Positions 1 through 8,023 of a stretch of DNA of 25,457 bases are shown in pieces (within the stretch, counting starts at the first letter, position 1; each line of letters begins with the position of its first letter). Made by a program: the position numbers and the translations under genes. The notes under the pieces were generated by a model. The model saw only the letters and a list, made by a program, of their open reading frames with translations, was not told the origin of the DNA and did no database searches. The DNA is from JBCBJZ01 sp038522635 (GTDB lineage Bacteria > Pseudomonadota > Alphaproteobacteria > Rhizobiales > Hyphomicrobiaceae): the NCBI GenBank assembly GCA_038522635.1, contig JBCBJZ010000037.1, positions 1 to 25,457 of the forward strand, given 5' to 3'.

Positions 1-176
1 AGATCCTCTTCGGCAAAGGCCTTGCGCGGGTTCGACGGGCTCCCGAACAACTGATCGATCTCAAGCAGGCGCTGTTCACCCTCAGGCGGAAGCGCGATGG
101 CCGCCGCTGTCGGCTCACCGATCAACGAAGCCAAGCCGCGTCCCAACCGGCCACTTTTCTGCATTGGCACCGCCAT
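1..176 (-). CDS. parB: ParB chromosome-partitioning protein, N-terminus (3' part beyond window)
   Basis: Only the first 58 codons are inside the window; the gene runs off the left edge. The ATG at 174-176 opens MAVPMQKSGRLGRGLASLIG, the RLGRGLxxLIG opening typical of ParB/Spo0J, and the visible part ends with a PSNPRKAF segment resembling the N-PRK-F stretch before the CTPase (ParB/Srx) core. A second in-frame ATG at 162-164 is a possible alternative start. ParB binds parS, loads and slides as a CTP-dependent clamp, and works with ParA to segregate origins. It lies 93 bp downstream of parA in the same orientation, and five parS palindromes lie within 8 kb. The DNA-binding and dimerisation domains cannot be seen here. 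Confidence 0.93.
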   Translation of the reverse strand, partial: MAVPMQKSGRLGRGLASLIGEPTAAAIALPPEGEQRLLEIDQLFGSPSNPRKAFAEED

Positions 177-269
177 CGTTCGTCCGTCCCCCTGGTTTGG
201 CCCACCCCCGGCCCGTTCCGCGTCAGCGCTGATCGCAAGCGCAGCGCATGCGATCACATCAGCCCGCCC

Positions 270-1103
270 CTAGGCTGCGCGATGCACCTGCTCGCGCTCG
301 ATGATCTCGCGCGCCAGATTGATGTAGGCCGTCGAGCCAGGGCAGTTGTGATCGTAAAGCAGGATCGGCTTTCCGTGCGAAGGCGCCTCCGCCACGCGAA
401 CATTACGCGGGATCACCGTCTCGTAGACCTTCGGTCCGAAGAACTCGCGCACGTTCGTCGCGACCTCGCGTGACAGCCCCGTGCGCGCATCATGCATCGT
501 CAGAACTACGCCCTGGATCTCAAGACCGGGATTGAGACTGCCCTGGATCTGATCGATCGATTCCTTCAGCTGCGAGATCCCCTCCAGCGCGTAGAATTCG
601 CACTGCACGGGCACCAGCACCGCATGTGCCGCCGTCATGGCATTCAGCGTCAGCAGGTTCAACGAGGGCGGGCAATCGATCAAAACGTAGGTGTAGCCGC
701 CCTGATCGGGCACAGCGCGCTGATGGCCGATCCAGGCGACGATGGCATCGCGCAGCCTGAAGGCGCGCGTCGACTCGTGCATGAGTTCCGTCTCGAGTCC
801 GACCAGATCGGCATTGGCCGGGATCAACGTCATGTTCGGAACAGCCGTCAGCTTCATCGCCTGCGCGATCGAAGCCTCACCCCGCAGCACATTGTAGGAC
901 GTCACCGCGCGATCCTCTTCGCCGATCCCGACGCCCGTACTGGCGTTACCCTGCGGATCCATATCCAGGATCAGGACTTTCTCGCCGACCGCCGCAAGGG
1001 CTGTTCCGAGATTGATCGCTGTCGTTGTTTTGCCGACGCCGCCCTTTTGGTTGGCCACGGCAAGCACGCGCAAACCGGACGCTCCAGTGGTCTGTCCCGT
1101 CAC
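270..1103 (-). CDS. parA: ParA/Soj chromosome-partitioning ATPase
   Basis: A 277-residue ParA/MinD-family ATPase of normal length for chromosomal Soj/ParA. The deviant Walker A motif KGGVGKTT is at residues 20-27, Walker A' with DMDPQGNAS at about 47-55, and Walker B with LIDCPPS at about 141-147. It binds ATP and nucleoid DNA, and ParB stimulates its hydrolysis, which drives origin segregation. The start is GTG at 1101-1103 with a strong GGAGG Shine-Dalgarno sequence about 7 bases upstream. It follows rsmG by 22 bp and precedes parB, giving the usual rsmG-parA-parB order. The short N-terminus without an HTH domain separates it from plasmid-type ParA/RepA. Confidence 0.97.
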   Translation of the reverse strand: MTGQTTGASGLRVLAVANQKGGVGKTTTAINLGTALAAVGEKVLILDMDPQGNASTGVGIGEEDRAVTSYNVLRGEASIAQAMKLTAVPNMTLIPANADLVGLETELMHESTRAFRLRDAIVAWIGHQRAVPDQGGYTYVLIDCPPSLNLLTLNAMTAAHAVLVPVQCEFYALEGISQLKESIDQIQGSLNPGLEIQGVVLTMHDARTGLSREVATNVREFFGPKVYETVIPRNVRVAEAPSHGKPILLYDHNCPGSTAYINLAREIIEREQVHRAA

Positions 1104-1125
1104 GGTCTTTCCTCCATCGATTTGT

Positions 1126-1818
1126 TTATGCCGCGTGGGCTGCGATGTTGTCGATCACGCACAGCGTGCCATCGCCGGTGAGACTGGCCCGCATCTTGGC
1201 GGCGAAGGACCAACCTGCCTCCCGGGCCTGCGCCACCTCGTCTTGGGCGTTGCGGCCCTTCAGAAACAGGCAGCGCCCTTCGGATGCCAGCAGCGGCGCC
1301 GCATACGATAACAGGTTCGGTAACGGTGCGAGCGCGCGCGCGGACACAACCGCCGCTGGTGGCAGACTAGCGTGAGTCGCCACATCCTCGATGCGGCTGT
1401 TGATGATTTCCACAGGTGTGGATGTTTGGCGAGCGACTTCGCGGAGGAAGGCGCACTTGCGCTGGTCGCTTTCGATGAGCACAACGTGGGATCGCATGAT
1501 CTGCGATCCAGACGCGCTATGCTCGTGCATAATCGCGAGTACGAGACCAGGAAATCCCGCACCTGATCCAAGGTCGATCCACAGGTTACCCGCTGGACCT
1601 GATGGGATGGCCTGCGCGCAAGCGAACAGTTGCGCGCTGTCCGCCATATGTCGGTGCCAGATGTCATCAAGCGTGGAGCGAGCGACCAGGTTGATGGTCC
1701 GTTGCCAGGTCTGCAGCAGATCAGCGTAGCAACGCAGGCGGTCGAGCGTTTCACGTGAAACATCGAACGCTTGAGCGAAGGCTTCCGGGCTTTCAATCCT
1801 TTGGGGGCGGTTCGTCAC
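1126..1818 (-). CDS. rsmG: 16S rRNA (guanine-527 N7) methyltransferase RsmG (GidB)
   Basis: This 230-residue protein has the RsmG layout. The N-terminal helix contains VSRETLDRL, then WQRTINLV at about 38-45, then the SAM-binding motif IDLGSGAGFPGL at 81-92. It methylates N7 of G527 in 16S rRNA using S-adenosylmethionine. The start is GTG at 1816-1818, preceded by GGGAG about 10 bases upstream. It lies between mnmG (85 bp upstream) and parA (22 bp downstream). Residues VSRET are encoded by a parS palindrome (1748-1761), so this stretch is both protein-coding and a partition site. Loss of RsmG in other bacteria gives low-level streptomycin resistance (family knowledge). Confidence 0.97.
   Translation of the reverse strand: MTNRPQRIESPEAFAQAFDVSRETLDRLRCYADLLQTWQRTINLVARSTLDDIWHRHMADSAQLFACAQAIPSGPAGNLWIDLGSGAGFPGLVLAIMHEHSASGSQIMRSHVVLIESDQRKCAFLREVARQTSTPVEIINSRIEDVATHASLPPAAVVSARALAPLPNLLSYAAPLLASEGRCLFLKGRNAQDEVAQAREAGWSFAAKMRASLTGDGTLCVIDNIAAHAA
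1747..1762. promoter_or_regulatory. parS: parS site 1 (inside rsmG)
   Basis: CGTTTCACGTGAAACA contains the perfect palindrome GTTTCACGTGAAAC, the conserved ParB/Spo0J target. It lies in the 5' part of rsmG and encodes VSRET of the protein. It is about 1.6 kb from the parB start. Confidence 0.92.
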
Positions 1819-1903
1819 CGGCCGGCTGCTCCCTGTCGTACAAACATGCCGGCTTGTGTATCACCACCGCCCTTAGGCGGGCATCGGCCTTGATCGGCTT
1901 GCA

Positions 1904-3814
1904 TCACGCGCGTTGCTTCTCTTTCGAAGCACGCTTCACATGCGCAAGCACCACCATCAGGGCCGCGGGCGTCATGCCGTCGATGCGTGAGGCTTGCCCC
2001 ACCGTCGCCGGGCGATGTGCTTCCAGCTTCTGTCGTGCTTCAGTCGAAAGCCCAGCCAAGGCGCCGTAGTCGAAGTCGCCTGGAATGTTCACCGCATCAT
2101 CGCGGCGAAGCGCGGCGACGTCTTGATCCTGACGCTGGAGGTAGACCGCATAACGCGCGTCGATCTCAACCTGCTGTGCAATCATCCCATCGATCTCGCC
2201 TAACGCCGGCCAGATCGCCGCCAGGCGCGCCAGATCGATGTTCGCATAGGACAAAAGCTCGAACGCGGACCGGCGTTTGCCGTCAGCGTTGACACTCAGC
2301 CCGGCGCGGGCAGCCTCGGCCGGCGTCAAGGTCAGTGTCTCGAGCTGCGCTCGCGCTTGCGTGACCGCCGCCTGTTTCACGTGAAACGCCCGCGCCCTGG
2401 CCTCGCTGACAAGTCCCGCAGCCTGCCCCACCGGCGTCAGACGCTGATCAGCGTTGTCGGCTCGCAGGCGCAGGCGATACTCAGCGCGCGAGGTGAACAT
2501 CCGATAGGGCTCACTGACACCGCGCGTCACCAGATCGTCGATCATCACACCGATGTAGGCGTCCGCACGCGACAACACGAACGGCGTCCTGCCCGCGCCC
2601 TCATCGTTCGCACGAACCGCGTTAACGCCCGCCACGAGCCCCTGCGCGGCAGCTTCCTCATAGCCCGTGGTGCCGTTGATCTGCCCGGCCAAGAACAGCC
2701 CGGAGAGCGCTTTGACTTCGAGCGTGGGGAGCAGCGCCCGCGGGTCCACGTAGTCGTATTCGATCGCGTAGCCTGGCTGCGTGATCACCGCATTTTCCAG
2801 GCCAACGATCTCGCGCACAAAGGCGTGTTGGACCGCCTCGGGCAGCGATGTCGAGATGCCGTTGGGATAGACGAGCTCGTCGTCGAGACCCTCGGGCTCG
2901 ATGAAGAGCTGATGGCACTTGCGGCCGGCAAAGCGCACGACCTTGTCCTCAATCGACGGGCAATAGCGCGGACCGGTGCCGTCGATCTGACCGGAGTAGA
3001 TCGGCGCGACATCGAGGTTGGCGTTGATGATGTCGTGCACGGCCGCGTTGGTGTGTGTGATGTGGCAGACCGTTTGCGGGACAGTGATCGTGCTGGTCAG
3101 AAACGAGAACGGTTGGGGCGGATCATCGCCCTCCTGTACCGCGAGTTTCTCCCAAGCGATCGTGCGGCCATCGAGGCGTGGCGGCGTGCCGGTTTTGAGG
3201 CGCCCCATCGGCAGTGCGAGACCGTAAAGCCGCTGAGCAAGGCCGATCGCGGGCGCATCGCCGACGCGGCCGGCCGCAAGACGACGCTCGCCGATGTGGA
3301 TGAGCCCGTTCAGGAAGGTGCCCGTCGTCAGAACGACCGCGCCGGCCCTGTAAAGGGTGCCATCCGCGCTGACCACGCCTTTCACGCGTGTGCCATCGAC
3401 CGCCAAGTCCTCGACCGCAGCTTCGATCACCGTCAACCCGTCGACCGCGTCGATCGCCGTCTGCATCGCCTGGCGGTAGAGTTTGCGGTCGGCCTGCGCG
3501 CGTGGCCCGTGGACGGCGGGACCTTTGGAGCGGTTCAGCAAACGAAACTGGATGCCGGCCTGATCGGCGACGCGCGCCATCAAGCCATCGAGCGCATCGA
3601 TCTCGCGGACCAAGTGTCCTTTTCCAAGGCCACCAATCGCGGGATTGCAGGACATCTCACCGATCCGGTCGAAACGGTGGGTGATCAAAGCGGTCCGCGC
3701 GCCAACACGTGCGGCGGCGGCCGCGGCTTCGGTTCCGGCATGACCGCCACCGACAACGATGACGTCAAAGCTGCGTGCGTGCGTATGTGCTTTCGTGTTC
3801 TCAGACACGTTCAT
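1904..3814 (-). CDS. mnmG: tRNA uridine-34 5-carboxymethylaminomethyl modification enzyme MnmG (GidA)
   Basis: MnmG of 636 residues, the usual size. The FAD-binding GGGHAG is at about 22-27, CNPAIGGLGKGHL at about 56-68, and the family motifs GTFLNGLIHIGE, YCPSIEDKVVRF and GYEEAAAQGL follow. With MnmE it forms the complex that modifies the wobble uridine of tRNAs using FAD, GTP, a methylene-tetrahydrofolate donor and glycine or ammonia. I chose the ATG at 3812-3814 because family homology begins shortly after it; the frame stays open upstream to a TTG at 3935-3937 and an ATG at 3923-3925, which would add an MFHVKR segment translated from a parS site. No good ribosome site favours any of these starts. 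A second parS site (2374-2387) lies inside the C-terminal coding part and encodes FHVKQ. Confidence 0.96.
   Translation of the reverse strand: MNVSENTKAHTHARSFDVIVVGGGHAGTEAAAAAARVGARTALITHRFDRIGEMSCNPAIGGLGKGHLVREIDALDGLMARVADQAGIQFRLLNRSKGPAVHGPRAQADRKLYRQAMQTAIDAVDGLTVIEAAVEDLAVDGTRVKGVVSADGTLYRAGAVVLTTGTFLNGLIHIGERRLAAGRVGDAPAIGLAQRLYGLALPMGRLKTGTPPRLDGRTIAWEKLAVQEGDDPPQPFSFLTSTITVPQTVCHITHTNAAVHDIINANLDVAPIYSGQIDGTGPRYCPSIEDKVVRFAGRKCHQLFIEPEGLDDELVYPNGISTSLPEAVQHAFVREIVGLENAVITQPGYAIEYDYVDPRALLPTLEVKALSGLFLAGQINGTTGYEEAAAQGLVAGVNAVRANDEGAGRTPFVLSRADAYIGVMIDDLVTRGVSEPYRMFTSRAEYRLRLRADNADQRLTPVGQAAGLVSEARARAFHVKQAAVTQARAQLETLTLTPAEAARAGLSVNADGKRRSAFELLSYANIDLARLAAIWPALGEIDGMIAQQVEIDARYAVYLQRQDQDVAALRRDDAVNIPGDFDYGALAGLSTEARQKLEAHRPATVGQASRIDGMTPAALMVVLAHVKRASKEKQRA
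2373..2388. promoter_or_regulatory. parS: parS site 2 (inside mnmG)
   Basis: TGTTTCACGTGAAACG carries the same perfect 14-bp palindrome. It lies in the C-terminal coding part of mnmG, where it is read as FHVKQ. Confidence 0.92.
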
Positions 3815-3908
3815 AGGTCGTGCGATCTTCACTGCTTGGGTTGCGCGCCGGGGGTTGCGCGTCGCGTGGATATAGAGGCTTTGCCATCCGCGATAAAGCA
3901 CCGGCGCG

Positions 3909-3924
3909 CGTTTCACGTGAAACA
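3909..3924. promoter_or_regulatory. parS: parS site 3 (between mnmE and mnmG)
   Basis: CGTTTCACGTGAAACA, perfect 14-bp core, in the gap upstream of the chosen mnmG start. If translation began at the ATG overlapping it (3923-3925), it would give an MFHVKR start, a frequent annotation artefact around parS. Confidence 0.92.
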
Positions 3925-3955
3925 TGATCGCGATCAAACGCTGAGATGATCTGGC

Positions 3956-5431
3956 CTATTTGCCGATGCAGAACGAGCCGAAGATCTCGTCCAACACGTG
4001 CTCCACGTCCACGCGGCCCGTGAGCCGACCAAGCGCTAACGCCGCCTGGCGCAAATCTTCAGCGCGCAACTCGGTCTCATCGGCGGGGCCGTTCGCAAAC
4101 GCCTCCAGCGCCGCGACCACCCGCTGCAGCTCATAGCGGTGGCGCGGGCGTGTTGGTGGCGGCGCGTTGGACCCGGCCGAGGCCGTAGCCGCGGCGGCGC
4201 GTCCGGCCAGCCAGGCGGTGAACGCGGCCATCCCCTCCCCGGTGCGAACCGATATCGCCGCAGGCGGTTCGGGCGACGCCTCAGCATCGGGGGAGCCGAC
4301 CGCCACTGCAGAACCGCCTGCCGGGCCCGGTTCGGTCGCAGGCCGCACATCCGCCTTCGTCGCGAGCGCCACAACCGGAAGAGCCTTCAAGGCCGCCGGC
4401 ACGCGCGGCGATGTCCCCGGCGCCCACAGCCAAAGGACAAGATCAGCGTCGTCAGCACGCGCTAGCGCCCGCTCCACGCCTTGCCTCTCAATCTCATCCG
4501 CCGTCTCACGCACGCCCGCCGTGTCCCACAGCACCACCGCCTGCCCCCCGACGTCGATCTTGACCTCGATCACATCACGGGTGGTCCCCGGCGTCGCGGC
4601 CACGATCGCCGCATCGCGCTGCACAAGGGCGTTCAGCAGACTGGACTTGCCCGCATTCGGCAGGCCGGTCAGCGCCACGCGATAGCCGCTCCGGATGATC
4701 TCACCGCGGTTGGCGTCTGCCAGGTGCGCGCGCAGCGCCTCACCAAGTTTGCCGACGAGCGCACTCGCCTGGCCGAAGGCGTCATCGCTCACATCGGCTT
4801 CGTCGGAAAAGTCGATCGCCGCTTCGGTGAGCGCCTGCGCCTGGATCAAGGTGGTGCGCCAGCGCTCGTAAGTCTCACGCAAGGAACCGCCCGCTTGGGC
4901 CAAGGCGAGATCGCGTGCGGCGACCGTGTCCGCATCGATCAGGTCGGCGAGGCCTTCAACGCCGGTGAGATCCAACTTGCCATGGTCGAACGCCCGCCTG
5001 GTGAAGGCACCCGGTTCGGCGGGCTCAAGCCCCCTCATCGTTGCAAGTGCGCTCAACACGCCGTCCACCACCGCCCGCCCGCCGTGAACGTGAAACTCGA
5101 CGACATCTTCGCCGGTGAAGCTATGGGGTGCATCGAAACGCAGAACGAGGGCGTGGTCGAGCAGGCGTTCTTCGCTCGCATCCCCGTCGCTCGGGTCAAC
5201 GAGGCGGCGCAGGCTCGCGGTCCGCACCGGTGGTAAAGCGCCCGCCATCTGCGCCGCGACCTCATGCGCACGCGGGCCACTCAAGCGGATCACCGCCACG
5301 CCCGCGCGGCCCGGTGCTGAAGACAACGCAAAGATTGTGCTGCGGGATGCGGCGTGGTCCGCGTGCGTGGTGGAGTTGTTCCCATCAACCGCGCCCGCTT
5401 GGCCCGTCGGTCCGCGCAGGCCGTCAGCCAT
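3956..5431 (-). CDS. mnmE: tRNA modification GTPase MnmE (TrmE)
   Basis: A 491-residue MnmE, somewhat longer than the usual 430-460 because of about 30 extra N-terminal residues and a Gly/Pro/Ala-rich insert near 365-395. The folate-binding N-domain starts at STIFALSSAPGRAGVAVIRL. The G domain shows GLPNAGKS (256-263), TPGTTR (280-285), DTAG (303-306) and TKAD (358-361, a variant of NKxD). The C-terminus ends in the conserved CIGK, whose cysteine is important for the reaction. Partner of MnmG, encoded about 140 bp downstream. The ATG at 5429-5431 overlaps the end of the GNAT gene by 8 bp and has no clear Shine-Dalgarno sequence, so translational coupling is likely. No other in-frame start was seen before the conserved domain. 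Confidence 0.96.
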   Translation of the reverse strand: MADGLRGPTGQAGAVDGNNSTTHADHAASRSTIFALSSAPGRAGVAVIRLSGPRAHEVAAQMAGALPPVRTASLRRLVDPSDGDASEERLLDHALVLRFDAPHSFTGEDVVEFHVHGGRAVVDGVLSALATMRGLEPAEPGAFTRRAFDHGKLDLTGVEGLADLIDADTVAARDLALAQAGGSLRETYERWRTTLIQAQALTEAAIDFSDEADVSDDAFGQASALVGKLGEALRAHLADANRGEIIRSGYRVALTGLPNAGKSSLLNALVQRDAAIVAATPGTTRDVIEVKIDVGGQAVVLWDTAGVRETADEIERQGVERALARADDADLVLWLWAPGTSPRVPAALKALPVVALATKADVRPATEPGPAGGSAVAVGSPDAEASPEPPAAISVRTGEGMAAFTAWLAGRAAAATASAGSNAPPPTRPRHRYELQRVVAALEAFANGPADETELRAEDLRQAALALGRLTGRVDVEHVLDEIFGSFCIGK

Positions 5432-6143
5432 CGCGGTGCTGCGCCATCAGCACGCTCAGCCTTTGACGTTGCTGCCCGTCGGCATCGAAGTTCGCAGGGT
5501 CCAGCCACGCTTTGAAGGCAGCCTTGATGGCCGGCCATTCGCTATCGAGGATCGAGTACCAGGCCGTATCGCGGTTGCGGCCCTTCAGCACCATGGCCTG
5601 GCGATGGACGCCTTCAGGCGTGAAGCCGTACCGCAGGGCCGCGGCCCGTGATGGGGCGTTATGCGCATGGCATTTCCATTCGTAGCGCCGGTAGCCGAGT
5701 TCATCGAACGCGCGACGCATCATCAAGTACATCGCCTCGGTGCCGGCCGGTTGCCGCTGGAGACGCGGCGAATAATGGATGTTGCCGACTTCGATGACGC
5801 CCATCGGCGGGTCAAGCCGCATGTAAGTCGCCCAGCCCACCGTATCGCCGCTATCCGCATCAACGATCGCGTGGAACATCGGATCCGCGCTCGCTTCATG
5901 CGCGGTGACCATGGCGCGAAAGCCTTCGAAGTCCGCCGGCATCTCCGCCGGTGAGTAGGTCCAGTTCAACCCTTGGGGATCGAGCTGCATGGCGGCCCAG
6001 AGCGAACGCGCGTGGTTTTGCGCGCGAAGCGGTTCAACACGGCAAAAACGGCCGACCATGGGTGTCGTGGGCGGCGGGGCGCAGCCTTGCCACTGCGGCA
6101 CCTCACGATCGACCGGCTGGCCTAGCGCGTTGGTGTAAGACAT
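5424..6143 (-). CDS. GNAT-family N-acetyltransferase (RimJ/RimL-like)
   Basis: A 239-residue protein resembling GNAT acetyltransferases of the RimJ/RimL group. A strand region VGRFCRVEPL at about 29-38 is followed by the GWATYMRLDP and IEVGNIHYSPRLQ core strands, then RRYEWKCHAHNAPSRAAALRYGF, matching the usual N-x-x-S-x-x-x-x-x-x-x-GF acetyl-CoA/acceptor segment. It should transfer an acetyl group from acetyl-CoA to an amine; the acceptor cannot be deduced. The ATG at 6141-6143 has GGAGAG about 7 bases upstream. Its stop codon overlaps the mnmE start by 8 bp. A gene here between rho and mnmE is not part of the most common alphaproteobacterial arrangement, so it is probably a lineage-specific addition. 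Confidence 0.85.
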   Translation of the reverse strand: MSYTNALGQPVDREVPQWQGCAPPPTTPMVGRFCRVEPLRAQNHARSLWAAMQLDPQGLNWTYSPAEMPADFEGFRAMVTAHEASADPMFHAIVDADSGDTVGWATYMRLDPPMGVIEVGNIHYSPRLQRQPAGTEAMYLMMRRAFDELGYRRYEWKCHAHNAPSRAAALRYGFTPEGVHRQAMVLKGRNRDTAWYSILDSEWPAIKAAFKAWLDPANFDADGQQRQRLSVLMAQHRDG

Positions 6144-6215
6144 GACCGGCTCTCCGGCTGGCAGAAACTCTGAAACGGGTGATGACGGCGTCCGTGCCGG
6201 CCCGTGGCCCGCGCA

Positions 6216-6231
6216 TGTTTCACGTGAAACG
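6216..6231. promoter_or_regulatory. parS: parS site 4 (between rho and the GNAT gene)
   Basis: TGTTTCACGTGAAACG, perfect 14-bp core, in non-coding DNA about 75 bp upstream of the acetyltransferase start. Confidence 0.92.
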
Positions 6232-6307
6232 CGCCGTGGACGGCAGCGCGGCCGGTTGATCGGCTACCCGACCGACAGTTGACCGCAAGTTTACTGCGAT
6301 CCCGGAC

Positions 6308-6346
6308 GAAAAGAAAAGGCGCCCGCCCCGATGGAACGCGCGCCTT
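6308..6346 (-). terminator. Intrinsic terminator after rho
   Basis: On the minus strand AAGGCGC (6340-6346) pairs with GCGCCTT (6316-6322), with 17 bases between, followed by a U-rich run (TTCTTTT). It lies about 45 bp after the rho stop codon and should end rho transcription before the GNAT-mnmE genes. Confidence 0.75.
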
Positions 6347-6392
6347 CCTTCGTCTTTAGCCCGCGTGCGCGCACGCCGAACGTAAGCCGCTG

Positions 6393-7724
6393 TTACGTGT
6401 TCATCGACTCGAAGAACTCGCCATTCGTTTTGGTCTTGGTGAGTTTGTCGTTGAGGAACTCGATCGCATCCATCGTGCCCATCGGGTTCAGGATGCGGCG
6501 GAGCACATGCATCTTCTTGAGCTGGTCGGCCGGCACCAGCAGGTCCTCCTTGCGCGTCCCCGATTTGGCGATGTCGATCGCCGGGTAGATGCGTTTGTCG
6601 GATACTTTGCGGTCGAGCACGACTTCGGCGTTACCGGTGCCCTTGAATTCTTCGAAGATCACTTCGTCCATGCGCGAGCCGGTATCGATGAGCGCGGTCG
6701 CGATGATGGTCAGCGAGCCACCTTCTTCGATGTTGCGCGCTGCACCGAAGAACCGCTTCGGGCGCTGCAGGGCGTTGGAATCAACACCGCCCGTCAGGAC
6801 TTTGCCGGATGATGGCACGACGGTGTTATAGGCGCGGCCCAGCCGTGTGATCGAGTCGAGCAGGATCACCACGTCGCGTTTGTGCTCCACGAGACGCTTG
6901 GCCTTTTCGATCACCATCTCCGAGACCTGCACGTGACGGGTTGGCGGCTCATCGAATGTCGACGAGATCACCTCGCCGCGCACCGAGCGCTGCATGTCCG
7001 TCACTTCTTCCGGCCGCTCATCGATCAGCAGCACGATCAGGTAGCACTCGGGGTGATTGGTGGTGATCGAGTGCGCGATGTTCTGCAGCAGCACCGTTTT
7101 ACCGGTCCGGGGCTGCGCAACAATCAGCGCCCGTTGGCCTTTGCCCATCGGCGCGACCACATCGATCACCCGGGCCGACAGATCTTTGATCGTCGGGTCT
7201 TCGATTTCCATTTGCAGCCACTGATCGGGGTAGAGCGGCGTCAGGTTGTCGAAGTGGACCTTGTGGCGGGCGGCCTCAGGCTCTTCGAAGTTGATCTTGT
7301 TGACCTTCAGCAGCGCGAAATAGCGTTCGCCTTCTTTAGGGCTACGGATTTGCCCCTCGACAGTATCGCCGGTGCGCAAAGCGAAGCGCCGAATCTGGCT
7401 GGGGCTCACGTAGATATCGTCAGGCCCTGGCAGATAGTTTGCCTCGGGCGAACGCAGAAAGCCGAAGCCGTCCTGCAGCACTTCGACCACGCCGATGCCG
7501 GTGATATCGACGTCAAGCGCCGCCAACTGCTTGAGAACGGCAAACATCAGCTCTTGCTTGCGCATGGCTGAGCCGTTTTCGACGCCGCACTCCTCGGCGA
7601 ACGTCAACAGGTCGGTCGGGGATTTGTCCTTCAGCTCCTGAAGGCGCATTTCTTTGATGGCGATGGAGCGAGGCGCGTCTTCAGCCTCAAGCTCGTGCAC
7701 ATCGGTGTCGGTGTCAGATGTCAT
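6393..7724 (-). CDS. rho: Transcription termination factor Rho
   Basis: A 443-residue Rho. An N-terminal helical RNA-binding region (MRLQELKDKSPTDLLTFAEE) precedes the cold-shock-like domain with DGFGFLRSPEANYLPGPDDI. The ATPase core shows QPRTGKT (Walker A), VVILLDSITRLGRAYN (Walker B) and the secondary RNA-site region ALIDTGSRMDEVIFEEFKGTGN. The hexameric RNA/DNA helicase ends transcription of untranslated RNAs. The frame is open 23 codons further upstream, but the ATG at 7722-7724 has GGAG 8 bases upstream and leads straight into the acidic N-terminus, so I prefer it. It lies about 300 bp downstream of hemJ with a candidate promoter of its own (7915-7942) and an intrinsic terminator downstream. 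Confidence 0.97.
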   Translation of the reverse strand: MTSDTDTDVHELEAEDAPRSIAIKEMRLQELKDKSPTDLLTFAEECGVENGSAMRKQELMFAVLKQLAALDVDITGIGVVEVLQDGFGFLRSPEANYLPGPDDIYVSPSQIRRFALRTGDTVEGQIRSPKEGERYFALLKVNKINFEEPEAARHKVHFDNLTPLYPDQWLQMEIEDPTIKDLSARVIDVVAPMGKGQRALIVAQPRTGKTVLLQNIAHSITTNHPECYLIVLLIDERPEEVTDMQRSVRGEVISSTFDEPPTRHVQVSEMVIEKAKRLVEHKRDVVILLDSITRLGRAYNTVVPSSGKVLTGGVDSNALQRPKRFFGAARNIEEGGSLTIIATALIDTGSRMDEVIFEEFKGTGNAEVVLDRKVSDKRIYPAIDIAKSGTRKEDLLVPADQLKKMHVLRRILNPMGTMDAIEFLNDKLTKTKTNGEFFESMNT

Positions 7725-7833
7725 GGACACACTCCAGGTGTGCGCGCGGAGAGCCGTCGCAGAGCGAAGGCACCTGAACGGAGCGCGCAGCAATGGTGAG
7801 AAAAGGGGACGAACAGTTTACCGCGGGGTGCGG

Positions 7834-7877
7834 CGACAGCTGTCGATGCCGGACGGCAGGGCGATCAGCCGATCGCC
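7834..7877. repeat. Two palindromes in the rho leader
   Basis: CGACAGCTGTCG (7834-7845) is a perfect 12-bp palindrome. A few bases on, GGCGATC (7860-7866 core GCGATC with G7860) pairs with GATCGCC (7871-7877) around the loop AGCC. Both lie between the candidate rho promoter and the rho ATG and could fold in the leader RNA. Confidence 0.55.
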
Positions 7878-7914
7878 GACGCGCAGGACAGAATGCCTGC
7901 GAAGTGACGATGGC

Positions 7915-7942
7915 AGGGTAGACTGCACCTTCGTGGTGTCAA
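7915..7942 (-). promoter_or_regulatory. Candidate sigma-70 promoter for rho
   Basis: On the minus strand a perfect TTGACA (7937-7942) is followed after 16 bases by TACCCT (7915-7920). It would give a leader of roughly 180 bases before the rho ATG. The -10 match is only partial (T, A and the final T). Confidence 0.45.
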
Positions 7943-8023
7943 GCGGCAAATTGTTGACACGCAAAGAGGTTCCGCGCGATCGACCCGCTTTTCAACGCCC
8001 GCTTGGTTCAAGGTGCCGTGACG

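Noticed and set aside
3812..3937. Longer mnmG start giving MFHVKR at the N-terminus
   Set aside because: The extra residues come from translating a parS site and have no family similarity; the start codon upstream is TTG or an ATG without a ribosome site. The ATG at 3814 fits the usual MnmG length.
2357..3949. A 530-codon open frame antisense to mnmG
   Set aside because: It lies fully opposite a confidently identified gene. Its composition (many Arg, Asp, His) is that of a GC-rich shadow frame, and its FHVK segments are just parS read on the other strand.
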